Assembly (NCBI RefSeq): GCF_000169095.1 | Contig: NZ_AAVU01000029.1 | Coordinates: 24,774 to 88,773, forward strand | Reading direction: 5' to 3' | Origin: Lyngbya sp. PCC 8106 | Lineage (GTDB): Bacteria > Cyanobacteriota > Cyanobacteriia > Cyanobacteriales > Microcoleaceae | DNA length: 64,000 nucleotides | Shown here: positions 56,596 to 64,000 of the stretch, piece by piece | Layout: each line of letters starts with the position of its first letter | How positions within the stretch are numbered: the first letter of the stretch is position 1 | Notes under the pieces: generated by a model | What the model was told of the DNA's origin: nothing | What the model saw: only the letters and a program-made list of their open reading frames with translations | Databases searched by the model: none | Made by a program: the position numbers and the translations under genes

Positions 56596-57831
56596 CTAAA
56601 AATGAACTACACCCCGCTTGATCGATGCGGGGGTTTCTAGCTTCTTTGACGACTGCCGAAACTTGGTTTTAGGGCCAAGCTTGGTCTTACATTCCCCTCC
56701 ACTAGCAGGCACCTCCGTCCCAGAGGTCAAAATTCTAATTCCTTCTGCTCTCAAGTTCTTTCCGGCATTTTCATCTCTATCATGATGGGTTCCACAGTGA
56801 GAACAAGTCCATTCACGAACGTCTAATGGCATTTCTGGCATTAGATGAAAACATTCAGAGCAAAGTTTGGAACTCGGGAAAAATCGATCAACCTCTACAT
56901 ACTGACCCGAACGTTGTTCAAGCTTGTATGAGCAGAAATTGGTAAACATTCCCCAACCCGAATCGCTGATTGCCTTAGCTAAATTATGGTTTCTAACCAT
57001 CCCTTTTACGTTGAGATTTTCAAAAACTAGAGTTTGGTTTTCATCTACTAGCTTTCTACTGAGCTTATGGCAAAAGTCGTATCGGGCATTGAAGATGCGA
57101 TGATGCACCTTCGCTACAAGTTTTCGAGCTTTTTGTCTAGAGTTACTACCTAGTTTCTTTCGGGATAACGTTTTTTGTTTCTTGGCTAAATTCCGGCTGT
57201 GTTTTTTGAGGATTTTCGGGTGAGCATATTTCTTAACCTTGCTACCATCGTGGACAATAGCGAAGTGCTTTAACCCTAAATCCACACCAGAGATTTTGTC
57301 TGAGGTTCCAGGTAAATCACAACATTCACAGTCAACTAACACCGAAGCATGGTACTGACCTGCTGGGTTTAGCGTGATTGTTACTGTCTTTATTCTTCCC
57401 TCAAACCATCGGTGAATTTTAGCCTTGACAATTCCGATTTTAGGAATTTTCAAATTTTCGCCAACACGAGAAACATTCTGAGGAAACTGAATCGATTGCT
57501 TTGAGCGTTTAGATTTGAACTTCGGAAATCTAGCTCGTTTCTCAAAGAAGTTTTTGAATGCTCTTGTCAAATTGAGCGTAGTTGCTTGTAAAACCTGAGA
57601 GTAACATTCGGCTAACCATTCAGTCTCTTCTGCTTTTTTCAGTGGTGGTAATAGTGCGTTTAGCTGAGTACGAGACAAACCCTTACCTGTTGCCTTGTAT
57701 TCTTCTATGGTTTTGTTCAAAGCATAATTCCACCACCAACGAGAACAACCAAACATCCGGGCTAACTGGATGCGTTGTTCTTGTGAGGGATAGATTCTGA
57801 CCTTGACAATCTTGTTTAGCACGTTTACCAC
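56596..57831 (-). CDS. tnpB: TnpB RNA-guided nuclease (complete)
   Basis: This 411-residue protein has all three RuvC residues: D184 in GVDLGLKHF, E271 in LVFENLNVKGM and D353 in HDRDENAGKN. It also has an intact zinc site (C324, C327, C343, C346). TnpB nucleases cut DNA guided by an RNA made from the 3' end of the gene and the element tip, and so keep the element in the genome. The last 40 residues (from GTEVPASGGE) overlap the expected RNA scaffold. This copy looks functional, unlike the damaged copy at 13826. Confidence 0.9.
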   Translation of the reverse strand: MVNVLNKIVKVRIYPSQEQRIQLARMFGCSRWWWNYALNKTIEEYKATGKGLSRTQLNALLPPLKKAEETEWLAECYSQVLQATTLNLTRAFKNFFEKRARFPKFKSKRSKQSIQFPQNVSRVGENLKIPKIGIVKAKIHRWFEGRIKTVTITLNPAGQYHASVLVDCECCDLPGTSDKISGVDLGLKHFAIVHDGSKVKKYAHPKILKKHSRNLAKKQKTLSRKKLGSNSRQKARKLVAKVHHRIFNARYDFCHKLSRKLVDENQTLVFENLNVKGMVRNHNLAKAISDSGWGMFTNFCSYKLEQRSGQYVEVDRFFPSSKLCSECFHLMPEMPLDVREWTCSHCGTHHDRDENAGKNLRAEGIRILTSGTEVPASGGECKTKLGPKTKFRQSSKKLETPASIKRGVVHF

Positions 57832-58019
57832 TAAATTAGTTGCCGATAAGATCGTAACATAGACCCAGAGTCACTCGTTCTCTGGATTTCAAATCCAGAG
57901 CTTGCGAGTGACCGCGTGCTGCGGTTTTATGTTGCTCACCTTCGGCTCGCGGCTTACATCCCGGCAGCGTGGCAACGGGGATTTACGCTTTGTTCAGTTA
58001 AATTTCAAATGAAGTGAGT
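56596..58019. mobile_element. IS200/IS605-family element with tnpB only
   Basis: The element is about 1424 bp and carries only tnpB. The right tip is the tnpB stop itself (TTTTTAG on the minus strand), and the host bases before the left tip also read TTTAG, as expected for the family. A hairpin (CCCCGC / GCGGGG) at about 56611-56631 near the right end is a candidate part of the guide RNA scaffold. A perfect hairpin CTCTGGATT-tca-AATCCAGAG at 57881-57901 lies near the left end. No transposase gene is present, so movement would need TnpA in trans. Confidence 0.7.
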
Positions 58020-58092
58020 CTAAATAAATTAATCACCCGGATCGATTTTCGGGAGTGAAAATGTTTCCGGGGTCAAATCTGAGGCTGATTGA

Positions 58093-58374
58093 TTATTCAT
58101 CTGGCTCGATGGTACTGGTCAAGCCATTATTTTTCAGCGTTTCACAGTAGAACTCGGCGTGTTCTTGAGCGCAAGTAATCACTAAAGCCAGACCATTGGT
58201 ATGAGCTTCCATCATAATGCTGACTGCTTGGGGCTGAGTTAAACTCGGTACAGTCTGGAGCAAGACCTGTACCACATACTCCATCCCGTTAAACTCATCA
58301 TTATGAAGCAATACGCGGTAACGCGGTGCGAGCTTACGGACTGTTGAACGCTTCTCAAGTGTTTCCACAGACAC
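58093..58374 (-). CDS. clpS: ClpS adaptor protein
   Basis: This 93-residue protein matches ClpS over its whole length: RYRVLLHNDEFNGMEYVVQVL, which forms the N-degron pocket with its Asn-Asp pair, then MMEAHTNGLALVITCAQEHAEFYC. ClpS delivers N-degron substrates to the ClpAP/ClpC protease. The CPBP protease gene probably started 60 bases downstream before the IS insertion, so clpS may have headed a two-gene proteolysis operon (inference). Confidence 0.93.
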   Translation of the reverse strand: MSVETLEKRSTVRKLAPRYRVLLHNDEFNGMEYVVQVLLQTVPSLTQPQAVSIMMEAHTNGLALVITCAQEHAEFYCETLKNNGLTSTIEPDE

Positions 58375-58687
58375 GGCTCTATCTCCTTATATTAGGTTCC
58401 TAGTTCAAACTTTGTTTTTCACTTTACATAGTTTAATGAATCCTGGCAATCCCGACAAGGTATTTACAGTTTACAGTTATAGTGCTTCGTACCGCTTACC
58501 TAAAATTGATCGGGGTCGCTCAGAGATGCTCATACTCCATATCTCGCCTAGACTTGGGGTTCTAAACGCACAGTTAGGTCAGCACTTGTTAAAATAACGG
58601 TTAGGAGAGTCAATGGAACGTTAAGCCCGAAATATAAGACTTTGTAAGTGTTGTTCTTGATCAATTTTTTTCTGCTTAATAGCTGAT
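58375..58687. other. intergenic region between clpS and the DUF3172 gene
   Basis: The two genes diverge here, so this spacer should hold both promoters. A 61-codon plus-strand frame (58412-58597) has no supporting feature. No hairpin stands out. Confidence 0.4.
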
Positions 58688-59212
58688 ATGAAACGTAAAA
58701 CCCGCACATCCCCGGCTCGATCAACTTTTAACTATACGGCTTTAGCCGTGATTGGTGGTGTATTAATATTAGGGATTGGGATTGGAATTGCGATTAGTTC
58801 AACAACGACTTTTAGCCCGGAAAACGTCGCTTCTAGCCAATTTATTGATCGCAGCGCACCGAGTACCGAAACTTGTATTAAATTTGGGGCGAGTGCGATG
58901 GTTACAGATATGCGGGTTTTTGTGACGTTGAACCCGTTTAATGTTTACATCTCCCAACCCCGAATGCAGCCCGGTTGTGTTTTGCGGACGAGTAACTGGA
59001 CAATTCTCAAACAAAATAATCTGATTTCTTCTGAACAAGAACGGGACTGTAAACAACGGATGAACACGTTTGGGTATACGGGTGAGTTGGAGAGTAGTCC
59101 TGAAATTAGCTGTATCTATCAAAATAATAGTGCTGAGAACCTATTCCTGTCTCAACCTGGAGGAGGAGGAATGACTCCCGCACGTCCTAGAGCCGAATCT
59201 GATCGGTTCTAG
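58688..59212 (+). CDS. DUF3172 protein
   Basis: This 174-residue protein has one N-terminal membrane helix (residues 15-36, YTALAVIGGVLILGIGIGIA). The conserved cyanobacterial DUF3172 region follows: ETCIKFGASAMVTDMRVFV, then NPFNVYISQPRMQPGCVLR and NLISSEQERDCKQRMNTFGY. Four cysteines are conserved and may pair in the periplasm or lumen. The family is confined to photosynthetic bacteria and has no known function. Its stop overlaps the stop of the AMIN-domain gene by four bases (tail to tail). Confidence 0.88.
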   Translation: MKRKTRTSPARSTFNYTALAVIGGVLILGIGIGIAISSTTTFSPENVASSQFIDRSAPSTETCIKFGASAMVTDMRVFVTLNPFNVYISQPRMQPGCVLRTSNWTILKQNNLISSEQERDCKQRMNTFGYTGELESSPEISCIYQNNSAENLFLSQPGGGGMTPARPRAESDRF

Positions 59213-60642
59213 TCTTCCCGAATATAGACAAATTGTGATTGACGTAAATCTTCGCTCAGGCGCACTTCAATCACTTGATCCGGTTGTAACGTTGTCGGTT
59301 GGGGAGAGGTGGCGAAACCCACTGCTGCACCGCCGAGCGCACCCACCAACAAACCAACACCTGTAAAGCCGGTCAGCAAAAATAGCCCTAACCCGCCAAT
59401 TCCGGTATCACGAAGAACGTTTTTGGGTTCGGGATCTAATCGACCGGGAATCCAACCGGATTCGGCTTGAATGGGAATGCTACGCCCTTCTAAATTAATC
59501 GCTTCGACTTGAAATCGACTCCCTTTGGAACTGGTTTCAAAGTATCCGACAATCGGCGTATCGGGCGGAACGATATAGTTTCCTTCCCGATCAACAATTC
59601 CACCTTGCAGGATTAAAACATCTTGTCGTTCCGGTTTATCTTTTAATCGCACTTCATTGGGGTTGGGATAACGAAGCGTCAGTTGAGTTCCCGCCGGAAG
59701 CAGGACACTGGGAGGACGTTGATCGATGGTTCTCGAAGAAATCGTGCTTTGAGGTTGGGAAGTTCTCGGTAACGGTTGACCGAAGGGAATGGTGCCTTCT
59801 GCGGGTTGAAGTGGATTGGGTTGAGCTTGAGTGGTAATCGTGGGAGGCGGAGGGGGGGGTTGAAATAACGGGTCAGTGAAAAATTCAACTTGATTTGTTC
59901 CTCCCAACGGAATTCGCACTGCTTCTATGTCAGATGAGGGTATGGGCTGGGGATTGGGAATAAAGGTTTGATCGACGGTTTGAGGGGAACGAAAGCCGGG
60001 AGGGGGAGAAGTGGCGGGGGGAGGTGTTTCTGGGGTTTCGGTAACTTCTAAATCTGCGGCTGAGTCGGAAGTGGTTTGATCAACTTGATCGACGTTTTGA
60101 TCAACGGTAGCGGGAGTTGTGGCGGTTTGGGCGGTGGGGAATGTCGGTACAGGTTGAGGACGATCTAGAATTGTTGGACGCAATACCCACAAGTTTTCGA
60201 CTCCAATTGGACGAAAATCAATTTCTTGTTCATCTAAAACGACGCCAGGAACAAAATTGATTGTAATTTGGGCGAGTTCGGGTTCGCTTTGGCTAAAACT
60301 AACTTGACTGATGACTCCCGACTCAAAGCGCTCGGTGAGGTTAATTCCAATTTCGGTGTTGGGTAAATCGACGACTAGACGCGGAGGTTCTGTCCCCACT
60401 GACAAACGAGGTCGCACACCTTCGGGCAATAATACTTCTATAATACCTGTGCTGGGATCAATTTTCCAGTCTTCTAAAATCGCAGCATAAACAGGTAAAC
60501 TCAGGGTTGAGCTAGAGACCATAGCGGCTAGGGCAATTGTGCCGGATGTTCGGATTAACAGGCTACCATACAACACAGATACAACAGATGCGATCGAGGA
60601 ATAGATTTGCTGAAATTTCTGTTTTTGTTTTAGGGTTTGCAT
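59209..60642 (-). CDS. AMIN-domain cell-envelope protein
   Basis: This 477-residue protein has a basic N-terminus and a hydrophobic signal or anchor segment (residues 15-53). An AMIN domain follows (EDWKIDPSTGIIEVLLPEG near 57-75, then PRLVVDLPNTEIG), a module that targets proteins to peptidoglycan and septal or pilus complexes. A long proline- and threonine-rich linker (160-320) comes next. The C-terminal region has RSIPIQAESGWIPGR and a glycine-rich hydrophobic segment (GLGLFLLTGFTGVGLLVGAL). The role is structural or regulatory at the envelope, not a hydrolase, because no amidase domain is present. Confidence 0.82.
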   Translation of the reverse strand: MQTLKQKQKFQQIYSSIASVVSVLYGSLLIRTSGTIALAAMVSSSTLSLPVYAAILEDWKIDPSTGIIEVLLPEGVRPRLSVGTEPPRLVVDLPNTEIGINLTERFESGVISQVSFSQSEPELAQITINFVPGVVLDEQEIDFRPIGVENLWVLRPTILDRPQPVPTFPTAQTATTPATVDQNVDQVDQTTSDSAADLEVTETPETPPPATSPPPGFRSPQTVDQTFIPNPQPIPSSDIEAVRIPLGGTNQVEFFTDPLFQPPPPPPTITTQAQPNPLQPAEGTIPFGQPLPRTSQPQSTISSRTIDQRPPSVLLPAGTQLTLRYPNPNEVRLKDKPERQDVLILQGGIVDREGNYIVPPDTPIVGYFETSSKGSRFQVEAINLEGRSIPIQAESGWIPGRLDPEPKNVLRDTGIGGLGLFLLTGFTGVGLLVGALGGAAVGFATSPQPTTLQPDQVIEVRLSEDLRQSQFVYIRED

Positions 60643-60787
60643 GGTTCCTGTGCGATGGTTAAAGGTTGAGCGATTTTTGATGAGTCATTCTGAGCATTTC
60701 TTATCATGTTTGAGGGCAAAATGCAAGCCAATCAAAGGGGTTTTATTCCGGTTGTAAACACCTCGAACAAACAGTGAATAGTTCTTC

Positions 60788-61381
60788 ATGTCATCCCCAC
60801 CCAAATATTTAACGATGAAAAAAATCGCCAAGTGGAAACAATTAGATTCTAAGTTGGTACTAAACCATCAATGGTGTCGAGTCAGACAGGATACCGTTGA
60901 GTTACCCAATGGAATTATTATTGATGATTTTTTTGTAAATGTTCGCCCGGATATTGCTTTGGTTTTACCAATAACCTCTGAGAATGAAATTGTTTTTGTT
61001 TGTCAATATCGTCATGGAGTGGGTGAGGTTTTATTAGAGTTACCTGCGGGGAGTTTTGATCCCAAAAAAGAAAGTGCAGAATCTGCGGCTACTCGCGAAC
61101 TGACTGAAGAAACGGGATATATTGCTGAATCTATGGTGAGGTTAACTACATTATATGATAATCCGGTTAAAGATACAAATTCAGTTCATTTATTTTTGGC
61201 TTCTAATGTCAAACAGGTACAGGAATGTCAGTTAGATGTTACAGAAGATATTGAAGTTGTTTTGGTTCCTGTTTATGAAGTTATGGAATATATTAATCAA
61301 GGTAAGGTTTGTGTCGCCGGGACAGTTGCGGCTTTATTTTTAGGGTTAAACAAGTTAGGAATTTTACAAGATAAAAATTGA
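60788..61381 (+). CDS. NUDIX hydrolase (ADP-ribose pyrophosphatase-like)
   Basis: This 197-residue protein carries a NUDIX box, GSFDPKKESAESAATRELTE followed by ETG, with one extra residue between the first glycine and glutamate compared with the standard G-x5-E spacing. The upstream strand ENEIVFVCQYRHG and the ELPAG lead-in are typical of the ADP-sugar/ADP-ribose pyrophosphatase group. It hydrolyses nucleoside-diphosphate linkages with Mg2+. An ATG nine codons further on (MKKIAKWK) is a possible alternative start. Confidence 0.9.
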   Translation: MSSPPKYLTMKKIAKWKQLDSKLVLNHQWCRVRQDTVELPNGIIIDDFFVNVRPDIALVLPITSENEIVFVCQYRHGVGEVLLELPAGSFDPKKESAESAATRELTEETGYIAESMVRLTTLYDNPVKDTNSVHLFLASNVKQVQECQLDVTEDIEVVLVPVYEVMEYINQGKVCVAGTVAALFLGLNKLGILQDKN

Positions 61382-61462
61382 TGTTAAAAATGAGATTCTG
61401 AAAAATACTCTCAAGCTTGCTATGATTAATAAAGGTTTTTTGAACAAACGATAATATTCTCT

Positions 61463-62293
61463 ATGAATGTTGCAATTATTGGCTGTGGTTATGTTGGGAA
61501 TGCGGTATCTCGCTATTGGAGTCAAACGCTGGGGTTAACTGTAACGGCGACAACAACGACTCCTGGACGGGTAGAAAATTTAGAAAAAATTGCTAACAGA
61601 GTGATGGTAGTAAATGGGAATGATCCAGAGGCGTTAAAGTCAGTTTTGCAGGGTCAAAAGACTATTTTGTTGAGTGTAGCAGCAAAAGACAGAGATCCGC
61701 AAGCCTATCAACTTGCTTATCAGAAAACCGCCCAAACTTTAGCAACCGTTTTACCTCAAGTTCCCGAAGTTAAACAGTTAATTTATACGGGAAGTTTTGG
61801 CTTATACGGCGATCAAAATGGTGCGACTGTTGATGAAAGTTCGCCCGTAAAACCCAGCAGCAAAAATCACGAAATTCTGTACAAAGCCGAACAAATATTA
61901 CTCGAATTAGCCTCGGAAAATCTCAAAGTTTGTATTCTGCGACTGGGTGGAATTTATGGCCCAGGTCGAGAAATTGTTAAAATTTTTAGTCGAATGTTCG
62001 GGACAACTCAAGCGGGAAATGGACGTTATCCAACGGCTTGGATACATTTAGATGATATTATCGGTGCAATTGAATTTGTTCGTCAAAATCAGTTAGAAGG
62101 AATCTACAATTTAGTCGATAATTCTAATCTCACTCGACGAGAGTTGATTGATTTAATGTGTGACAAACATGATGTTCCTAACGTCACTTGGGATGTCTCA
62201 CAACCGAATAATCGACCTTATAATGTGCGGGTTTCTAATCAAAAAATTCAAGAGGCTGGATATCAGTTTATTCATCCTCAAACTCTTGTTTAA
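61463..62293 (+). CDS. NAD(P)-dependent epimerase/dehydratase-like protein (YeeZ type)
   Basis: This 276-residue Rossmann protein opens with MNVAIIGCGYVGNAVSRYW, where the glycine-rich turn is GCGYVG. The later motif is LIYTGSFGLYGDQNG, with the usual YxxxK not obvious at its expected place (IL-YKAEQILLE, Y about 139 and K 140). It fits the extended SDR group that includes E. coli YeeZ, predicted to act on nucleoside-diphosphate sugars or similar. It lies 21 bases before the FAD oxidoreductase gene and may be co-transcribed with it. Confidence 0.85.
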   Translation: MNVAIIGCGYVGNAVSRYWSQTLGLTVTATTTTPGRVENLEKIANRVMVVNGNDPEALKSVLQGQKTILLSVAAKDRDPQAYQLAYQKTAQTLATVLPQVPEVKQLIYTGSFGLYGDQNGATVDESSPVKPSSKNHEILYKAEQILLELASENLKVCILRLGGIYGPGREIVKIFSRMFGTTQAGNGRYPTAWIHLDDIIGAIEFVRQNQLEGIYNLVDNSNLTRRELIDLMCDKHDVPNVTWDVSQPNNRPYNVRVSNQKIQEAGYQFIHPQTLV

Positions 62294-62314
62294 CACTATA
62301 AAATTTGCTTAAAT

Positions 62315-63820
62315 ATGTCTGAAATACAATCTCCAAAAGTTGTCGTTGTCGGTGCGGGTTGGGCGGGTTTAGGTGCTACTTATCACCTCGCCAAACAAGG
62401 TTATGATGTGACTTTACTTGAGGCGAGTTCCTATGCAGGGGGTTTAGTTGCGGGTTGGAAAACTCCTGGTGGACGTTCAGTTGAAGCGGGAATACATGGG
62501 TTTTGGTATCCCTATAAAAACATCTTTTCTCTAGTAGATGAACTAGGCTTAAAACCGTTTACTCCTTGGACAAGATCCGCCCAATATTCTCCGGCTGGAC
62601 TCGAAGTTGAATCACCGATTTTTCAAGATTTACCGTACCTTCCAACTCCACTCGGAACGTTCATTTATACTCAATTTCAACGTCTACCTTTAAGCGATCG
62701 CCTATCTGCTTTACCGCTACTTTATGCAGTTGTTGATTTTGACAATTCAGATGAAGCTTGGCGACGATATGATTGTATCACAGCCCGAGAACTTTTCAAA
62801 CAATATGGTGTTTCAGCGCGACTTTATAATGATGCGTTTAACCCGATGTTATTAGTGGGGTTATTTGCGCCTGGTGAACAATGTTCTGCTGCCGCAGCGT
62901 TAGGAATGTTATATTATTTTATTTTAGCACATCAACCTGATTTTGATGTTGTTTGGTGTCGGGGAACGGTTGGTGATCGTATTTTTTCACCTTGGATTAA
63001 ACAGATTGAACAATTAGGGGGAAAAGTCTTAACAAATCAACGGGTTACTGACTTAAGAGTTGATGAATTTGGTCAAGCCCAAGCAGTGGTTTGCGGGGAA
63101 GAAATCTTTACCGCAGATGCGATTATTTTTGCAGTGGGAATTACGGGAATGAAGAAAATATTAGCCGGAAGTTCGGCTTTACAAAATCGCCCAGAGTTCC
63201 GAAATCTTAATAATCTGAATGCGGTAGATGTGTTATCAACTCGGCTTTGGTTTGACCGCAAAGTTAATATTCCTCGCGCTTCTAATGCTTGTTTTGGGTT
63301 CGATACGACAACAGGTTGGACGTTTTTTGATTTAAACGCATTACATGATGAATTTAAAGATGAACCGGGAACCGTTTTGGAAGTAGATTTTTATCACGCT
63401 AATCAATTTTTATCCCTGAGTGATGATGAAATTATCAAAATTGTTCAAGGTTATCTTACGACTTGTATTCCTGCATTTGGAGAGGCAAAAATCATCGATC
63501 AAAGTGTAGTTAAGTTACGACAAGCAGTGACGCATTTCTTCCCCGGAAGTTATCAATATTTACTCTCTGCTAAGACCATTTTTGAGAATGTATTTATGAG
63601 TGGGGATTGGGTGATTAACCGTCATGGATCTTGGTCACAGGAAAAAGCCTATGTTACGGGTTTAGAAGCTGCAAATCTAGTCATTGATCAGTTTAAAATT
63701 GGTCAAAAAGCTGCTATTATTCCGGTTCAAGCTGACGAAGAACACATTCAAGTTTTGCGACAAATGAACAAATCTGTTCGACAGGTTAGCCAATCCTTTT
63801 TTCCGAATCTTTGGCTGTAA
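62315..63820 (+). CDS. FAD-dependent oxidoreductase, carotenoid-desaturase-like
   Basis: This 501-residue flavoprotein opens with the dinucleotide-binding motif VVVVGAGWAGLGATYHLAKQ and EASSYAGGLVAGW, as in phytoene/zeta-carotene desaturases and amine oxidases. The C-terminal FAD motif reads VFMSGDWVINRHGSWSQEKA, then YVTGLEAANL. It is longer and different from the known cyanobacterial CrtP and CrtQ openings, so it is probably a related enzyme of carotenoid or terpenoid metabolism with an unknown substrate. It appears membrane-associated at most, because no membrane helix is evident. Confidence 0.85.
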   Translation: MSEIQSPKVVVVGAGWAGLGATYHLAKQGYDVTLLEASSYAGGLVAGWKTPGGRSVEAGIHGFWYPYKNIFSLVDELGLKPFTPWTRSAQYSPAGLEVESPIFQDLPYLPTPLGTFIYTQFQRLPLSDRLSALPLLYAVVDFDNSDEAWRRYDCITARELFKQYGVSARLYNDAFNPMLLVGLFAPGEQCSAAAALGMLYYFILAHQPDFDVVWCRGTVGDRIFSPWIKQIEQLGGKVLTNQRVTDLRVDEFGQAQAVVCGEEIFTADAIIFAVGITGMKKILAGSSALQNRPEFRNLNNLNAVDVLSTRLWFDRKVNIPRASNACFGFDTTTGWTFFDLNALHDEFKDEPGTVLEVDFYHANQFLSLSDDEIIKIVQGYLTTCIPAFGEAKIIDQSVVKLRQAVTHFFPGSYQYLLSAKTIFENVFMSGDWVINRHGSWSQEKAYVTGLEAANLVIDQFKIGQKAAIIPVQADEEHIQVLRQMNKSVRQVSQSFFPNLWL

Positions 63821-63847
63821 TTATAGAGTATAATAATATTATTCTGG

Positions 63848-63989
63848 GAGGTAACAGGCTATGAGGAAATCCCGCGCCGTCAATTTTTACCTGACTTAGA
63901 TTTTGAACTCTTAGCAAGTTATATTCAGTCATCTGCTAAACCGAAGGATATTCTGTTTGAGTGGAAAACAAAGATCTCTATTCTCTAAG
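63848..63989 (+). pseudogene. C-terminal fragment of a Uma2-like protein
   Basis: The frame reads YEEIPRRQFLPDLDFELLAS, then YIQSSAKPKDILF, and ends at TAA. This resembles the tail of cyanobacterial Uma2-family (DUF820) nucleases. There is no start codon in frame, and a TAG stop lies at 63824, so only a remnant is left. The assignment rests on about 30 residues. Confidence 0.35.
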
Positions 63990-64000
63990 AATTAATCTTT

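Noticed and set aside
57881..57901. T-arm-like hairpin with TTTCAAA loop
   Set aside because: It is the palindrome near the left end of the tnpB element; no tRNA can be folded around it.

Overview
The window is a chromosomal segment of a cyanobacterium, probably a filamentous one (inference). The octamer GCGATCGC (HIP1) recurs, for example at 2672, 2834 and 2955. A high-light-inducible protein, a group 1 SigA factor of cyanobacterial type, a ClpS adaptor, a DUF3172 protein and an AMIN-domain protein are all present. No rRNA, tRNA or CRISPR array was seen.

Layout. 1-3545: the end of a PEP-CTERM protein, a REC plus histidine kinase protein, an exported TPR protein and a CheY-like regulator. 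4328-10189: a type IIA topoisomerase A subunit, a MalK-like ABC ATPase with two insertions, an Hli protein and sigA. 11059-13721: a DppC-like permease, a pilin-like lipoprotein, a hypothetical protein and a YbjQ-family protein. 13826-17823 is scarred DNA: a Coq4-family gene is broken by a 1.9-kb IS605-type element (divergent tnpA and tnpB) and by a 213-bp MITE-like repeat. A related repeat and an 8-bp minisatellite lie close by, next to a small membrane-protein gene whose promoter carries a consensus HLR1 (RpaB) site. 17824-22130: an oxidoreductase, a tautomerase, a flavin reductase, an AstE/AspA-like hydrolase, a membrane protein and a NIL-ferredoxin.

22398-50221 is a large exopolysaccharide locus. 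An outer-membrane export protein (SLBB/OPX) and a Wzc-like co-polymerase/tyrosine kinase read rightward. Leftward lie a beta-helix lipoprotein, a Wzy-like polymerase, eight glycosyltransferases (seven GT4-like, one GT2), a LPG-synthase-type membrane protein, four sulfotransferase genes (one split by an in-frame TAG), an acyltransferase, a FG-GAP/UnbV protein and a PglK-like ABC exporter. The simplest reading is a locus for a sulfated, possibly acylated exopolysaccharide. The ABC exporter may replace the Wzx flippase, because no Wzx gene is visible. Just upstream lies a 1674-residue secreted-type protein (DUF4347, glucose/sorbosone dehydrogenase, PKD, cadherin-like and LamG-like modules) with a recent internal duplication.

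55752-63820: a CPBP protease gene, cut off from its original start and from clpS by a second tnpB element (56596-58019); clpS; a DUF3172 protein; an AMIN-domain protein; a NUDIX hydrolase; an SDR-type epimerase-like protein; and a carotenoid-desaturase-like FAD oxidoreductase. The last 150 bases hold what looks like the tail of a Uma2-type gene. The two IS insertion sites can be rejoined on paper to restore open reading frames, so both insertions look recent.
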